DNA of 64,000 nt from JAFAMB01 sp963775805 (GTDB taxonomy: Bacteria > Verrucomicrobiota > Verrucomicrobiia > Chthoniobacterales > JAFAMB01). The notes under the pieces were generated by a model. It searched no databases, was not told where the DNA came from, and was given only the letters and a program-made list of their open reading frames with translations. Positions 33,045-41,956 of this stretch are shown piece by piece. The stretch is taken from contig CAVZKG010000002.1 in assembly GCA_963775805.1 (NCBI GenBank), forward strand, positions 434,001-498,000. Direction: 5' to 3'. Each line of letters starts with the position of its first letter. Within the stretch, counting starts at the first letter, position 1. Made by a program: the position numbers and the translations under genes.

Positions 33045-34264
33045 GGGAAGAAAGTGCGCTCGAATTTTCCCATTGCGTCGTCCGGAGCCGATTGGCCGAG
33101 CAACTCTTCCTGATTTGTTTGGGTCCAGACCGTCCGGACGAAATCCGCAGTTTGTTCCACCAGCGGAAGTGTTCGTGCCGACGCAAGCGACTGGATCGTC
33201 GCGTCGACGAAGCGTTTCGGATGGACGTTCCAATCTTTTGCTCCGGACGTTGTGACAGTCATTTGGCCGGCCAGTTTATTGAACTCCACGTTGGCCGGCG
33301 CACTGGATAGGTAAGATATCCACCGCCAGGCGGCTTCCGGGTTATCGCAGTTCGCGAATATCGCGTTGGACCCGTCTCCAAAGGTTGACCACGCTTTACC
33401 CGTCGGTCCGCTCGGCATTGGAACCGCGGTGATCGCGTCACCCAGCTGCTGTGTCAGCTGGATCGCGGAACCGATATGGTGAATCGTCATCGCGGTGCGA
33501 CCCGCTTTCATGTTGTTGATGATTTGCAGAAAACCGTCTGTGGGCGACGAGGGCGGACAGACTTTGTATTTGCGGTAGAGATCGATAAACCATTGATTGG
33601 CGGCGAGCGCGACAGGCGTCGTAAGGCCGCCTTTCGTGAATTCGGCGCCGCCTCCGATGACAAAGGTCAACCAGAAATCGACGCCGCCCGAATCGCCACG
33701 TAATCCGAAGCCCCAACGGTCCTTTTCGGTTAAGGCGCGCGCCGCGGTCAGAAAGTCATCAAAAGTTGTTGGCGTCTGCAGCCCTTGTTTCTGAATCCAG
33801 TCCTGACGGAGATAAAGATAAGTCGTGATGTACTGCAGTGGCAGGTAGTAGTGCTTCCCATCAGCGGCAATATGCAGCTTCCATATAGACTCCGAGATGT
33901 CGCCCCTCGGAGCCCATCCGTTCAGATAGTCATCGATAGGAAGGAGTGCTTCCATTTCGATCAACTGAGGAAGATTGCGAAGCTTTACCATCGCCGTGTC
34001 CGGACCGTGGTTGGCGATCAGGGCGGTGTACAAGCGCGTGTCATAATCGCTACCACCTCCCCACGGAATGCTTTGTGCATGGATGCTGATCCCGGGATTC
34101 GCCTTTTCGAACTCAGCAATGAGGCCGTCAGGCGATGCCTTTGGATCATCAAAGTGATACCACCAGCGGACCGTCGTATGCGTGTTGCCAAAGGCGAACA
34201 GTCGTTGGGTGAGCCCCATGGCAGCAACGGCGCCCACCGTTTTCAGTAGCGTGCGTCTTTTCAT
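33041..34264 (-). CDS. ABC transporter extracellular sugar-binding protein (family 1)
   Basis: 407 residues. It starts MKRRTLLKTVGAVAAMGLTQ, a Tat-like or Sec signal peptide with a twin-basic start. The mature part has the family-1 solute-binding pattern (TTVRWWYHFDDP, LIAEFEKANPGISI, LIANHGPDTAMVKLRNLPQL, AWSTFGDGSNAIFANC). The periplasmic receptor feeds the two permeases that follow with 4-nt overlaps. The ligand is unknown; Trp-rich stretches suit a carbohydrate. Confidence 0.92.
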   Translation of the reverse strand: MKRRTLLKTVGAVAAMGLTQRLFAFGNTHTTVRWWYHFDDPKASPDGLIAEFEKANPGISIHAQSIPWGGGSDYDTRLYTALIANHGPDTAMVKLRNLPQLIEMEALLPIDDYLNGWAPRGDISESIWKLHIAADGKHYYLPLQYITTYLYLRQDWIQKQGLQTPTTFDDFLTAARALTEKDRWGFGLRGDSGGVDFWLTFVIGGGAEFTKGGLTTPVALAANQWFIDLYRKYKVCPPSSPTDGFLQIINNMKAGRTAMTIHHIGSAIQLTQQLGDAITAVPMPSGPTGKAWSTFGDGSNAIFANCDNPEAAWRWISYLSSAPANVEFNKLAGQMTVTTSGAKDWNVHPKRFVDATIQSLASARTLPLVEQTADFVRTVWTQTNQEELLGQSAPDDAMGKFERTFFP

Positions 34265-34347
34265 CCGTTTTCTCTGTCGAAACCGCCTCTAACGGATTTT
34301 TTGTTTGGGGAGATCTTGCATCACGGGGCGTCCTATTCTTCGAACCG

Positions 34348-35244
34348 CTAGTCGAATGAGCGTCCCACGAGTCGCTCGCGGATCACTTGACTGAGAGTTC
34401 TGACTGCTGACTGCGCTTCGGGCAGCATCGCTGTCATCTGCAGAAAACCATGAACGACTCCGGGAACGTAGTCCGCCCGGCACTCAACGCCATGCGCCAC
34501 CAGTCGAGCGGTGAGGTTAACGGTGTCATCGCATAGCGGATCGAGCCCGGCACCTAGCAGATAGGTCCAAGGCAACCCGGTCAAATCGGCATGTAATGGT
34601 GCTGCTTGCGGGTCATGCGCCTCTCCCAGCCAGTTGCCCCAATACCAGCGCATCTTCTCGGAGCTTAATCCGTAACGGCCATCGCCGTTGCGCTGATGGC
34701 AATCGTTGTTGAAGCTCGGTTCAAAGCAACCGTACAAGAGCGATAACGCAACCAAATCGGGCGGTCGATACGCCAGCGCGGTTGCGAGCGCGATATTCGC
34801 TCCAGCCGAGTCGCCGCATAGCACCAGCGGACCAGAAGCATCAGGAAGCGACCAGACCGCGCGCACAGTTTTCCCGACGTCTTCGATCGCCGCGGGGCAC
34901 GTCGCTTCGGGCGCGAGTCGATAATCCGGCACAACTACCGTTGTCGCAGAATAGATCGCAAGCAGTCGAGCGAAACGCTCGTGAGTCGCCGGCGACCCAA
35001 ATGTCCAGCCGCCGCCGTGCACGAAGATTACGGTGCCTTCTTTGCGGGACGCAGGGACTATGACGCGACAAGGTACACCGTCGAGGACGACGTCTCGGGC
35101 ATCGAGATCGGGGAGGGGGATATTCCAGGTAGCGGCTCTGGCGGCAAACGCGCGACGCGCTTCGCTGATATCCATTGCCTGCAAATCAGGGTCCGCCAAT
35201 AGCGTATCGAGGATGCTTCGCATTTCTCGCGACATCACACTCAT
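34348..35244 (-). CDS. Alpha/beta hydrolase, HSL-type esterase
   Basis: 298 residues. The oxyanion HGGGW is in VIFVHGGGWTFGSP, the nucleophile elbow in VLCGDSAGANIAL, the acid region near LLGAGLDPLCDD, and the catalytic His in PGVVHGFLQM. This is the hormone-sensitive-lipase layout. It overlaps the GntR gene by 4 nt and leads the carbohydrate operon, so it may de-esterify the imported sugar derivative (inference). Confidence 0.9.
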   Translation of the reverse strand: MSVMSREMRSILDTLLADPDLQAMDISEARRAFAARAATWNIPLPDLDARDVVLDGVPCRVIVPASRKEGTVIFVHGGGWTFGSPATHERFARLLAIYSATTVVVPDYRLAPEATCPAAIEDVGKTVRAVWSLPDASGPLVLCGDSAGANIALATALAYRPPDLVALSLLYGCFEPSFNNDCHQRNGDGRYGLSSEKMRWYWGNWLGEAHDPQAAPLHADLTGLPWTYLLGAGLDPLCDDTVNLTARLVAHGVECRADYVPGVVHGFLQMTAMLPEAQSAVRTLSQVIRERLVGRSFD

Positions 35245-35909
35245 ACTGGCCTCCGCGGCAAAGGTTCATCCCTCTCCTCAATCATCGTATCCAGGTGCGT
35301 CCTCAGTTCGCGCTGCAGCGCCGTCCCATCCCGCTCCTTGATCGTCTTCAGGATGGGAAGATGCCGCTCGGCCGTCTTGCGGAGTGGTCGATCGTGCCGA
35401 GGCGCCCACAGCTTGAAGCGTTGAGTATGCAGAATGCACCTCATCAAAATCGGCTGAATCGCGTGCAGGCCAGAAATCCGGAAAATAGACTCGTGAAATG
35501 CCATGTCCTGCTCGACCAATGCCCACAGATCGTCTTCGGCGGCGGCCTCGAACATCTTTCGGCAGATAGCCTCTAACCTGGCTAGTTCACCGTTCCCAAC
35601 GCGTCGGACAACTGCGGGTGCCGCACGAACTTCGATTCGGCGACGCAGATCAAGAATCTCGACAGCAGCGTCCGCATCCAGATCAGTTACGGTTGTGCCC
35701 TTGCGCCCCTCGCGCAAAACCAGGCCTTCCCCATCGAGACGCAACAGTGCTTCCCGGACAGCAGCCTGACTGCAGCCGAGCGAAGAGGCGAGTCCCAGTT
35801 CGGTTAAAACTGTTCCAGGCTGAAGTTCATTCAGGATGATCTGCCGCCGGAGTTCTCCCAGGACCAGGGCACCGGGGGTGCTTTTAGGATCTGCGACGCG
35901 TCCTGTCAT
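35241..35909 (-). CDS. GntR/FadR-subfamily transcriptional regulator (FCD domain)
   Basis: 222 residues. An N-terminal winged helix (about 15-80: LASSLGCSQAAVREALLRLD, GEGLVLREGRKGTTV) is followed by an all-helical FCD domain (about 90-210; the metal/ligand pattern Asp...His in DMAFHESIF and later His residues in RHLPILK and RTHLDTM). As first gene of the operon, with a perfect palindrome a few bases before its ATG, it is probably an autoregulated repressor of the seven-gene cluster. Confidence 0.9.
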   Translation of the reverse strand: MTGRVADPKSTPGALVLGELRRQIILNELQPGTVLTELGLASSLGCSQAAVREALLRLDGEGLVLREGRKGTTVTDLDADAAVEILDLRRRIEVRAAPAVVRRVGNGELARLEAICRKMFEAAAEDDLWALVEQDMAFHESIFRISGLHAIQPILMRCILHTQRFKLWAPRHDRPLRKTAERHLPILKTIKERDGTALQRELRTHLDTMIEERDEPLPRRPV

Positions 35910-35914
35910 CGATA

Positions 35915-35928
35915 ATATATCGATATAT
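35915..35928. promoter_or_regulatory. Palindromic operator candidate for the GntR regulator
   Basis: ATATATCGATATAT, a perfect 14-bp palindrome, begins 5 bp before the GntR start codon. Position and symmetry suit an autoregulatory FCD-type operator; binding is inferred, not shown. Confidence 0.5.
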
Positions 35929-36231
35929 AGCGGGAGATGCAGGTGTTGGCAATTGGATTAGGAGGGTTGTGGGGTCGGGCGGCCGATCGTACAGAACCTC
36001 GAAGTCGGAACTTCGTACGTGGAACCGATGAACGGTGAACGTCTTGTGTGGATGGCGAGCCCAAATCGAGTACGAGCACGCTCACGATCACGAGTACGAT
36101 TGAAAAGAGGTTGCCTGAAAACCGAAAAGTGGGCAGGCGGGGACGCCTATCCTACAGAACTTCGAACTTCGAACTTTGAACTTTGAACTTTGAACGCCGA
36201 ACGCCGAACGCCGAACGCCGAACGCCGAACG
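35929..36231. repeat. Intergenic repeat region with GAACG(CC) tandem array
   Basis: About 300 bp upstream of the GntR operon and downstream of the Lrp gene. It contains a GGCGGGGACGCCTATCCTAC palindrome-like element (about 36137-36156), then tandem GAACTTC/GAACTTT units that change into GAACGCC heptamers (36157-36231), running up to the stop codon of the Lrp-type gene. No gene seen. Confidence 0.65.
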
Positions 36232-36711
36232 CTACTTCGCGGAAGGTTCGTCGCTGGTGCGCATCTGAAGAGGAGGGCCGCCGGATTCTTTGATGGTGCA
36301 GAGAGAGATCGATGTGACGGTGCGTTCGACACCGCGAAATTCGCGGATCCTGGAGAGCAAACGACGAAGGGAGGCGGGGGAATCAGTCCGGATTTTCAGC
36401 ATGTAGCTGTCTTCGCCCGAGATATCATGGCACTCGAGGATGTTTAATTCCTCCAGTACAAAAGCTTCAAAGGCCTGTTCATCTTTTCCGGAGGCACTGA
36501 TCATCACCCGGACAAATGCGAGTAAGGTTTGGTTGACTGCCAGCGGGTCGATGGAAGTGAGGTAACCGCGAATGACACCGTCGCGTTCCAGGCGCTTGAT
36601 CCGAGCGTGCACGGCGGGGGCTGTCAATCCGAGCCGTTCTCCGACCGAAGCATGAGCCACGCGCGCATCATTTTGAATTAGAGATAATATCTCAAAATCG
36701 ACCGAGTCCAT
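36232..36711 (-). CDS. Lrp/AsnC-family transcriptional regulator
   Basis: 159 residues. A winged HTH (about 1-60: DFEILSLIQNDARVAHASVG, ERLGLTAPAVHARIKRLERD) is followed by a RAM ligand domain (about 65-145: LAFVRVMISASG, ILECHDISGEDSYMLKIRTD). It is divergent from the LysE-type exporter with an 85-bp AT-rich spacer, a common pairing in which an amino-acid-sensing Lrp protein controls the exporter. The tandem repeat abutting its stop codon may affect the 3' end of the message. Confidence 0.92.
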   Translation of the reverse strand: MDSVDFEILSLIQNDARVAHASVGERLGLTAPAVHARIKRLERDGVIRGYLTSIDPLAVNQTLLAFVRVMISASGKDEQAFEAFVLEELNILECHDISGEDSYMLKIRTDSPASLRRLLSRIREFRGVERTVTSISLCTIKESGGPPLQMRTSDEPSAK

Positions 36712-36796
36712 TTACTTTATTAACTTTTTAAAACATAATCTCTTGTTGTGTTAAGCAATATTGACTAATCGATTAACAATATTAAATTGGCCAGCG

Positions 36797-37417
36797 ATGC
36801 TCCAATCCGGGGTTATATTTTTAAAAGGTTTTCTGACCTGTGCGAGTTTAATCGTAGCAATTGGCGCACAAAACAGCTTTGTACTGCGCCAGGGGATCTT
36901 GCGCAGGCATATTTTTTTAACTGCGGTGACCTGTGTGATCTGCGACGCGATTCTGATCTGTCTTGGGATTTTTGGTATTGGGGGCGTGGTCGCTCTGAGT
37001 CCATTTTTTGAGAAACTGATCTGCGTGGCGGGGATTCTTTTTTTGATCTGGTTTGGATTGCGGGCAGTGTTGAGAGCGTTTCAGGGATCTTCGAAGCTGG
37101 CAGTGGATGAAGTGGACGCGGGGTCGGCCCGGAGCACGATTCTGGCCGGTCTTGGCTTTAGCCTGTTAAATCCTCACGCGTATTTGGATACCGTGGTGCT
37201 CCTCGGAGGGATGGCGACCCGCTTTGATGGGAACGAACGGGCGAGTTTTGCCGGAGGTGCGGTCATGGCGTCGGCCTGCTGGTTTTTCATGGTTGCTTAT
37301 GGGGCCCGCGCATTGTTGCCTGTTTTCCGCCAGCCGAAGGCTTGGGCAGCGTTCGACATCGGGATCGCTCTCGTCATGTGGTGGTTAGCATTTGGCCTGA
37401 TTGGCCGGCTGGTTTAA
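36797..37417 (+). CDS. LysE/ArgO-family amino acid exporter
   Basis: 206 residues from the ATG at 36797; a TTG at 36761 is less likely. There are about six membrane segments. The family signature IVAIGAQNSFVLRQGILRRH is in the N-terminus and GFSLLNPHAYLDTVVLLGG follows the middle loop. Sequence around AQNSFVLRQG is closest to ArgO/LysE, which export arginine and lysine. Divergence from an Lrp-type gene fits amino-acid-dependent control. Confidence 0.9.
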   Translation: MLQSGVIFLKGFLTCASLIVAIGAQNSFVLRQGILRRHIFLTAVTCVICDAILICLGIFGIGGVVALSPFFEKLICVAGILFLIWFGLRAVLRAFQGSSKLAVDEVDAGSARSTILAGLGFSLLNPHAYLDTVVLLGGMATRFDGNERASFAGGAVMASACWFFMVAYGARALLPVFRQPKAWAAFDIGIALVMWWLAFGLIGRLV

Positions 37418-37508
37418 CGTGAAAATCGAACGAGACAAAACGGTCCGTCCGATTTTCAAGCTGTGGACCGACTTGGAATGACAATTGAAGATGCGCAGTC
37501 CGTGCGCA

Positions 37509-37530
37509 TTTCTCACGGGTACGTGAGAAA
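37509..37530. repeat. REP-like palindrome, copy 2
   Basis: TTTCTCACG-GGTA-CGTGAGAAA, 9-bp perfect arms within a unit of about 50 bp that closely matches the copy at 42507-42534 (shared CAGTCCGTG/CACTCCGTG left flank and GGGTTAGCG/GGGCTAGCG right flank). Confidence 0.7.
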
Positions 37531-37568
37531 CGGGTTAGCGAAACGTTCGAAGAAGGGGACCTTTTGGG

Positions 37569-37760
37569 CTATTCGATGTAGCGCGTCAGTCGGTCCCCGG
37601 CTCGAAGCAGGTAGATATATTTCCAAGCTGTCCGAAGACCTGCGCGATCGACTGATTGGACAGAGGTGATTTCGGGAAGGGGTCCAAACACCCAGTCGTG
37701 CCTGGCGATCCGCTTAAACACAGATTGACGAACACTTTCTCGATCGGCTGTCGGACGCAA
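37569..37760 (-). CDS. Possible small protein (63 aa)
   Basis: It starts with TTG at 37760, with GGGAG about 7 nt upstream. RIARHDWVFGPLPEITSVQS and AWKYIYLLRAGDRLTRYIE have a natural amphipathic pattern. No family recognised. The rest of this interval lacks coding character, so it may be a lone small gene or a remnant. Confidence 0.3.
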   Translation of the reverse strand: MRPTADRESVRQSVFKRIARHDWVFGPLPEITSVQSVDRAGLRTAWKYIYLLRAGDRLTRYIE

Positions 37761-38306
37761 TTTGCTTCTCCCGTTTCAGTCCCTTTGCTCGGCTTCTGAG
37801 GCGTCGCGTTTTTGCGCGACGCCTCGATAATTCGCGATAAGGAACAAACAAAGGATGCAGCTCGATTGGATTTCCCCCCTCAGCTGGCCCTGCAAGAGCC
37901 CCGATCTCCTGCAGTGACGACCCACTCCAATCGAGCTGCGCTCCTTTATCTATCCCAGTTGATAGCCGAACGAGTTTTCCATTTAGCACCTCTTGTGCCA
38001 GCGCTAGAGGGTTTGCTGGGTGCCATGGGATCACCAGGATGAAAGTCGTTTTCCAGAGGCCGCGGCTCGCGAAACGCCCGAGCAATGGCAAAAACTCGCC
38101 ATACAGTTGGCTTGGAACTCGCATTCATTTCTCAAACCCAGTGGGAAGAAGTCTGTTTTTATCCAGAGGCGCTTTGTTTCCTTGGCATAGCGCCGGATGT
38201 GTGGTTCGTGTCGTCTACCGCAGCGGTCTGATACTGATTCATTGGCCTCGCCTCTCGGCGCATCAAGCGGTACTTTTTTCTGCACCAGAACCACTTTTTG
38301 CTGCCT

Positions 38307-40307
38307 ATGGAAGGAATCGAAGAAGCCGGGCGCCGGATAGAACAACTCCGCGCAGAGATTGCCGAACATGACCGGCGTTACTACGGCGAGGCGGCGCCGA
38401 TCATCAGCGATCAGGAGTACGATGCACTGTACCGGGAACTCAGAAAGCTGGAGGCGGAATTTCCGGTTTTGGTTACGCCCGATTCGCCTACCCAGCGTGT
38501 CAATGAGAAGCCACTCGACAGCTTCGCTCAGGTGCCGCATCTGACTCCGATGTTAAGTCTCGATAACACCTACTCCGAGACCGAAGTGGTGGAGTTTTTT
38601 CAGCGGATGCAACGTTTAATACCGGATCAGACGATTGACACCGTGATCGAGGCGAAGGTTGACGGTGTTGCGCTGTCGATTCTTTATCGAGGGGGAATTC
38701 TGGAATATGCGGCGACGAGAGGGAATGGAGTAGTGGGTGACGACGTCACGCAGAACATTCGAACGATCCGGGCGGTGCCATTGCGATTAAGGGGGCACGC
38801 ACCGGACGTGGTGGAAGTGCGCGGGGAAGTGTTTCTACCAAAGAAGGTGTTTGCCGCGCTGAATGTGGAACGCGAGGAGGCCGGAGAACCACTCTTCGCC
38901 AATCCGCGGAACACTGCGGCCGGGAGTTTAAAACAGCTCGATCCGGCTCTGGTCGCCAAGAGAAAGCTTAGCGCGATTTTCTATGGGTTCGGGGCATTGA
39001 GCGGCGAGAAGGTTGCGACCCATCACCAGTCGCTGGAGCTGCTCAAAAAATGGGGGTTGCCGACTCATGAGAAAACCTGGCCAGCCCGATCTGTGGATGA
39101 GGTCGTTTCGGCGATACACGAAATCGGCCGAATGCGTCATGATTTCGAGTTCGAAATTGATGGGGCCGTCGTCAAAGTGGACCGGTACGATTTCCGCGAG
39201 CAGCTAGGGTATACGTCAAAAGCGCCTCGGTGGGCTATGGCATTCAAATATCAGGCGGAGCGTGCTGAGACCCGGGTGCGATCGATCGAAGTTTACGTGG
39301 GACGCTCCGGGAAATTGACGCCGGTTGCCAATCTTGACCCTGTGTTTGTGAGCGGTACAACGGTTTCGAGAGCGACACTGCACAATGGCGATGAAATCCA
39401 GCGCAAAGACGTTCGTGAAGGGGACATCGTCCTTATCGAAAAAGCCGGCGAGATCATTCCAGCGGTAGTCGAAGTGTTGAAGGATCGGAGAACCGGTACC
39501 GAGAAGCCGTTCCATATGCCCACGAAATGTCCGAGCTGCGGCGAACCGGTCGTTCGTGTGCCCGGCCAAGTGGATTCGCGCTGTGTGAATGTCGAGTGTC
39601 CGGAGCAGGTGAAGCGTGGACTGGAGCACTTCGCACATCGCGGCGCTCTCGATATCGATGGGCTCGGGATCATGATGGTTGAGCAACTGGTTGAGAAAGG
39701 TCTGGTGAAGCGAGTCGACCATATTTACGAGCTCGATGAAGAGAAACTGAGCCGGCTCGATCGGATGGGGGAGAAGAGCATTTCGAATCTTCTGGAGGGA
39801 ATCAAGGCGAGTAAAAATCAACCGCTCTGGAGGCTTCTATTCGGACTCGGGATATTGCACGTGGGCGCAACTGCGGCGCGGGAGCTAGCAAATCATTTTG
39901 AGACAATGGAATCGTTACAGGAGGCGTCGCTTGAAGCTCTGATCCGCGCACCAAACACTGGAGAAGTCGTCGGACAAAGCATTCGTGATTGGTTCGAGAA
40001 CAGCGACAACATTGAGCTGATTAAAGCGCTCAAGAAGCATGGCTTGAATTTCGGAGAAGCAGATCCGAAAAAGAGAGCCGGATCCGTCTTCCAAGGAACG
40101 GCCTGGGTGATCACGGGAACACTCAGCGAACCGCGTGAAGTGTTCGAAGAACTGATCCGGAGCAACGGCGGCCGTGTCGCCTCGAGCGTGAGCAAGAAAA
40201 CAAGTTATCTACTCGCGGGCGATGAAGCTGGAAGCAAACTCGAAAAGGCTCGGAGTCTTGGGGTCACTATTCTCGACGAGGGAAAGTTTCGGGAGATGAT
40301 CGGTTAG
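38307..40307 (+). CDS. ligA: NAD-dependent DNA ligase LigA
   Basis: 666 residues from the ATG at 38307 (an in-frame TTG is three codons earlier). The Ia domain (YYGEAAPIISDQEYD) comes first, then the adenylation domain with Lys117 in EAKVDGVALS, the OB fold, the zinc finger (CPSCGEP ... CVNVECP), helix-hairpin-helix repeats and a C-terminal BRCT domain (about 590-666, AWVITGTLSEPREVFEELIR). It is full length for the family. It seals nicks in replication and repair using NAD+. Strand orientation and composition are typical of the core genome. Confidence 0.97.
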   Translation: MEGIEEAGRRIEQLRAEIAEHDRRYYGEAAPIISDQEYDALYRELRKLEAEFPVLVTPDSPTQRVNEKPLDSFAQVPHLTPMLSLDNTYSETEVVEFFQRMQRLIPDQTIDTVIEAKVDGVALSILYRGGILEYAATRGNGVVGDDVTQNIRTIRAVPLRLRGHAPDVVEVRGEVFLPKKVFAALNVEREEAGEPLFANPRNTAAGSLKQLDPALVAKRKLSAIFYGFGALSGEKVATHHQSLELLKKWGLPTHEKTWPARSVDEVVSAIHEIGRMRHDFEFEIDGAVVKVDRYDFREQLGYTSKAPRWAMAFKYQAERAETRVRSIEVYVGRSGKLTPVANLDPVFVSGTTVSRATLHNGDEIQRKDVREGDIVLIEKAGEIIPAVVEVLKDRRTGTEKPFHMPTKCPSCGEPVVRVPGQVDSRCVNVECPEQVKRGLEHFAHRGALDIDGLGIMMVEQLVEKGLVKRVDHIYELDEEKLSRLDRMGEKSISNLLEGIKASKNQPLWRLLFGLGILHVGATAARELANHFETMESLQEASLEALIRAPNTGEVVGQSIRDWFENSDNIELIKALKKHGLNFGEADPKKRAGSVFQGTAWVITGTLSEPREVFEELIRSNGGRVASSVSKKTSYLLAGDEAGSKLEKARSLGVTILDEGKFREMIG

Positions 40308-40586
40308 CTCTCGAGCTTTATGAGGCGTATAGGCCTCATGCGGCCTATGGGCCTCACGCGGCCTATGGGCCTAATGGTCGTATGGGCTGATGATTTCAAC
40401 GGCGACGAACGGACGATTTTTTGCCTGATCGATTCGGAGAGCTAGTCTGAACGAAAGCCTTCACGGTCGGCCCGAACGAATGTCGGTTTGTGCGGCGCAA
40501 GCAGGTGGATCATTCGAGTGTCTTGCAACGGATGCGCAATCACTTGACTTCCGGGGGTGTCTCGCCTAAGGCCTAGGGAATTTTGC
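40308..40586. repeat. Intergenic with imperfect CCTATGGGCCT repeats
   Basis: Past the ligA stop, ATGAGGC/GCCTCAT (40319-40339) forms a hairpin that may end ligA transcription. It is followed by tandem GCGGCCTATGGGCCTCA-like units to about 40390. The remainder up to pyrH shows no gene. Confidence 0.45.
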
Positions 40587-41330
40587 ATGTCCAATCTTGA
40601 ATCGGGAGGCGGGCAGCCCAAATATCGACGGATCGTGCTGAAGCTAAGCGGCGAAGCGCTTCGCGAACCCGGAAGCCATGAAGCGATCTCGCCGATCATT
40701 GTCACCGATATTGCCAAACAGATCCTCCAGGTCCGCAACCTCGGGGTCGAAATCGCGGTGGTCATCGGTGGTGGAAATATCTGGAGAGGTCTCAGCGCCA
40801 GTCATCGCGGTATGGATCGTACGACAGCCGATTACATGGGGATGCTGGCGACCGTTATCAACGGGATGGCCCTCCAAAGCGCACTGGAACAGATCGGCCT
40901 CGTGACCCGTCTTCAGACAGCGATTGAAATGGCGAATGTCGCCGAACCATTTATCCTGCGTCGCGCCATCCGCCATCTTGAACTTGGCCGGGTGGTCATT
41001 TTTGGCGCGGGCACAGGGAATCCATTTTTCTCGACCGACACGACGGCGGCGTTACGAGCGAGCGAGATCCGAGCTGAGGCAATATTGAAAGCGACCAAGG
41101 TCGACGGGATATACGACAGCGACCCCAAGACAAACCCGAATGCGGTTCGGTATGAGACGATCACCTACGGCGAGGCCTTGGTGAAGCGGCTGAAGATCAT
41201 GGATTCAACCGCGTTCAGTCTTTGTATGGACAACAAGGTTCCGATAATCGTTTTCGATATGTCCGTACCTGAAAATATCAAAAAGGTGGTTTGCGGGGAG
41301 ACAGTGGGTACGCTAGTGACGGCAGATTGA
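40587..41330 (+). CDS. pyrH: UMP kinase PyrH
   Basis: 247 residues from the ATG at 40587; the frame is open to a GTG at 40557. Amino-acid-kinase fold: RRIVLKLSGEALREPG, IAVVIGGGNIWRG, DYMGMLATVINGMAL, VIFGAGTGNPFFSTDTTAAL, ATKVDGIYDSDPK. It phosphorylates UMP to UDP with ATP in pyrimidine synthesis. It is followed 65 bp later by frr, the usual bacterial pyrH-frr order; rpsB and tsf are not upstream here. Confidence 0.97.
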   Translation: MSNLESGGGQPKYRRIVLKLSGEALREPGSHEAISPIIVTDIAKQILQVRNLGVEIAVVIGGGNIWRGLSASHRGMDRTTADYMGMLATVINGMALQSALEQIGLVTRLQTAIEMANVAEPFILRRAIRHLELGRVVIFGAGTGNPFFSTDTTAALRASEIRAEAILKATKVDGIYDSDPKTNPNAVRYETITYGEALVKRLKIMDSTAFSLCMDNKVPIIVFDMSVPENIKKVVCGETVGTLVTAD

Positions 41331-41395
41331 ACCGAGGGTTCGACGATTACTCGAAGATGGTGACGTGACTAATCGGTGAACAGAAAGAGCTTTTT

Positions 41396-41956
41396 ATGAA
41401 AGGTGACGATATTCTACTCGAGGCGGAGGAGGCGATGGAGAAGGGTGTGGATTACATGCTCCACGAATTTGCCGCGGTGCGAACTGGAAAGGCTTCGCCG
41501 GCGTTGGTTGAAAATATCGATGTCGAAGCCTACAGCACCTCGATGAAATTGAAGCAGTTGGCTCTGATCTCGACGCCGGAACCGCGGTTACTGCTGATCC
41601 AGCCTTTTGATGCTTCTGTGACTAAAGATATCGAGAGGGCGTTAAAGGAATCGAAAATCGGGATCACGCCGGCGGTGGATGGCAAGCTGATTCGATTGCC
41701 AATTCCGGAACTCTCGGAAGAGCGTCGCAAGGAACTGGTCAAAACCGTGCGTCATATGGCCGAAGAAGCCCGGGTCCGGATCCGGAGCAGTCGCAGGGCG
41801 GGGATCGACGGGGTCAAGAAAATCGAAAAGGAAGGCGAAATCACGGAAGATGAACGCCACGATCTGGAACAGGAAATCCAAAAACTGACAGATAAATACG
41901 TGAAAGAAGTCGACTCGCACACCGAAACAAAAGAAGTCGATATCATGAGAGTATGA
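41396..41956 (+). CDS. frr: Ribosome recycling factor
   Basis: 186 residues, full length. The three-helix-bundle and domain II signatures are seen: VRTGKASPALVENIDVEAYS, LALISTPEPRLLLIQPFD, LPIPELSEERRKELVKTVRH and EDERHDLEQEIQKLTDKYVK. It splits post-termination ribosomes with EF-G. It ends in an ATGA overlap with the thioredoxin-like gene, which is therefore co-translated. Confidence 0.97.
   Translation: MKGDDILLEAEEAMEKGVDYMLHEFAAVRTGKASPALVENIDVEAYSTSMKLKQLALISTPEPRLLLIQPFDASVTKDIERALKESKIGITPAVDGKLIRLPIPELSEERRKELVKTVRHMAEEARVRIRSSRRAGIDGVKKIEKEGEITEDERHDLEQEIQKLTDKYVKEVDSHTETKEVDIMRV

Larger units (their letters stand above)
37418..38306. other. Long intergenic region upstream of ligA
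   Basis: About 890 bp. Besides the REP-like palindrome and the possible 63-aa gene it holds a strong hairpin at 37798-37825: GAGGCGTCGCG, 6-nt loop, CGCGACGCCTC (11-bp perfect arms). Other open frames here are antisense and compositionally unlike genes. Promoter signals for ligA are not obvious. Confidence 0.5.

Noticed and set aside
37714..38124. Minus-strand frame of 136 residues upstream of ligA
   Set aside because: No domain-like pattern, Arg/Ser-rich composition, and it spans the strong hairpin at 37798-37825.
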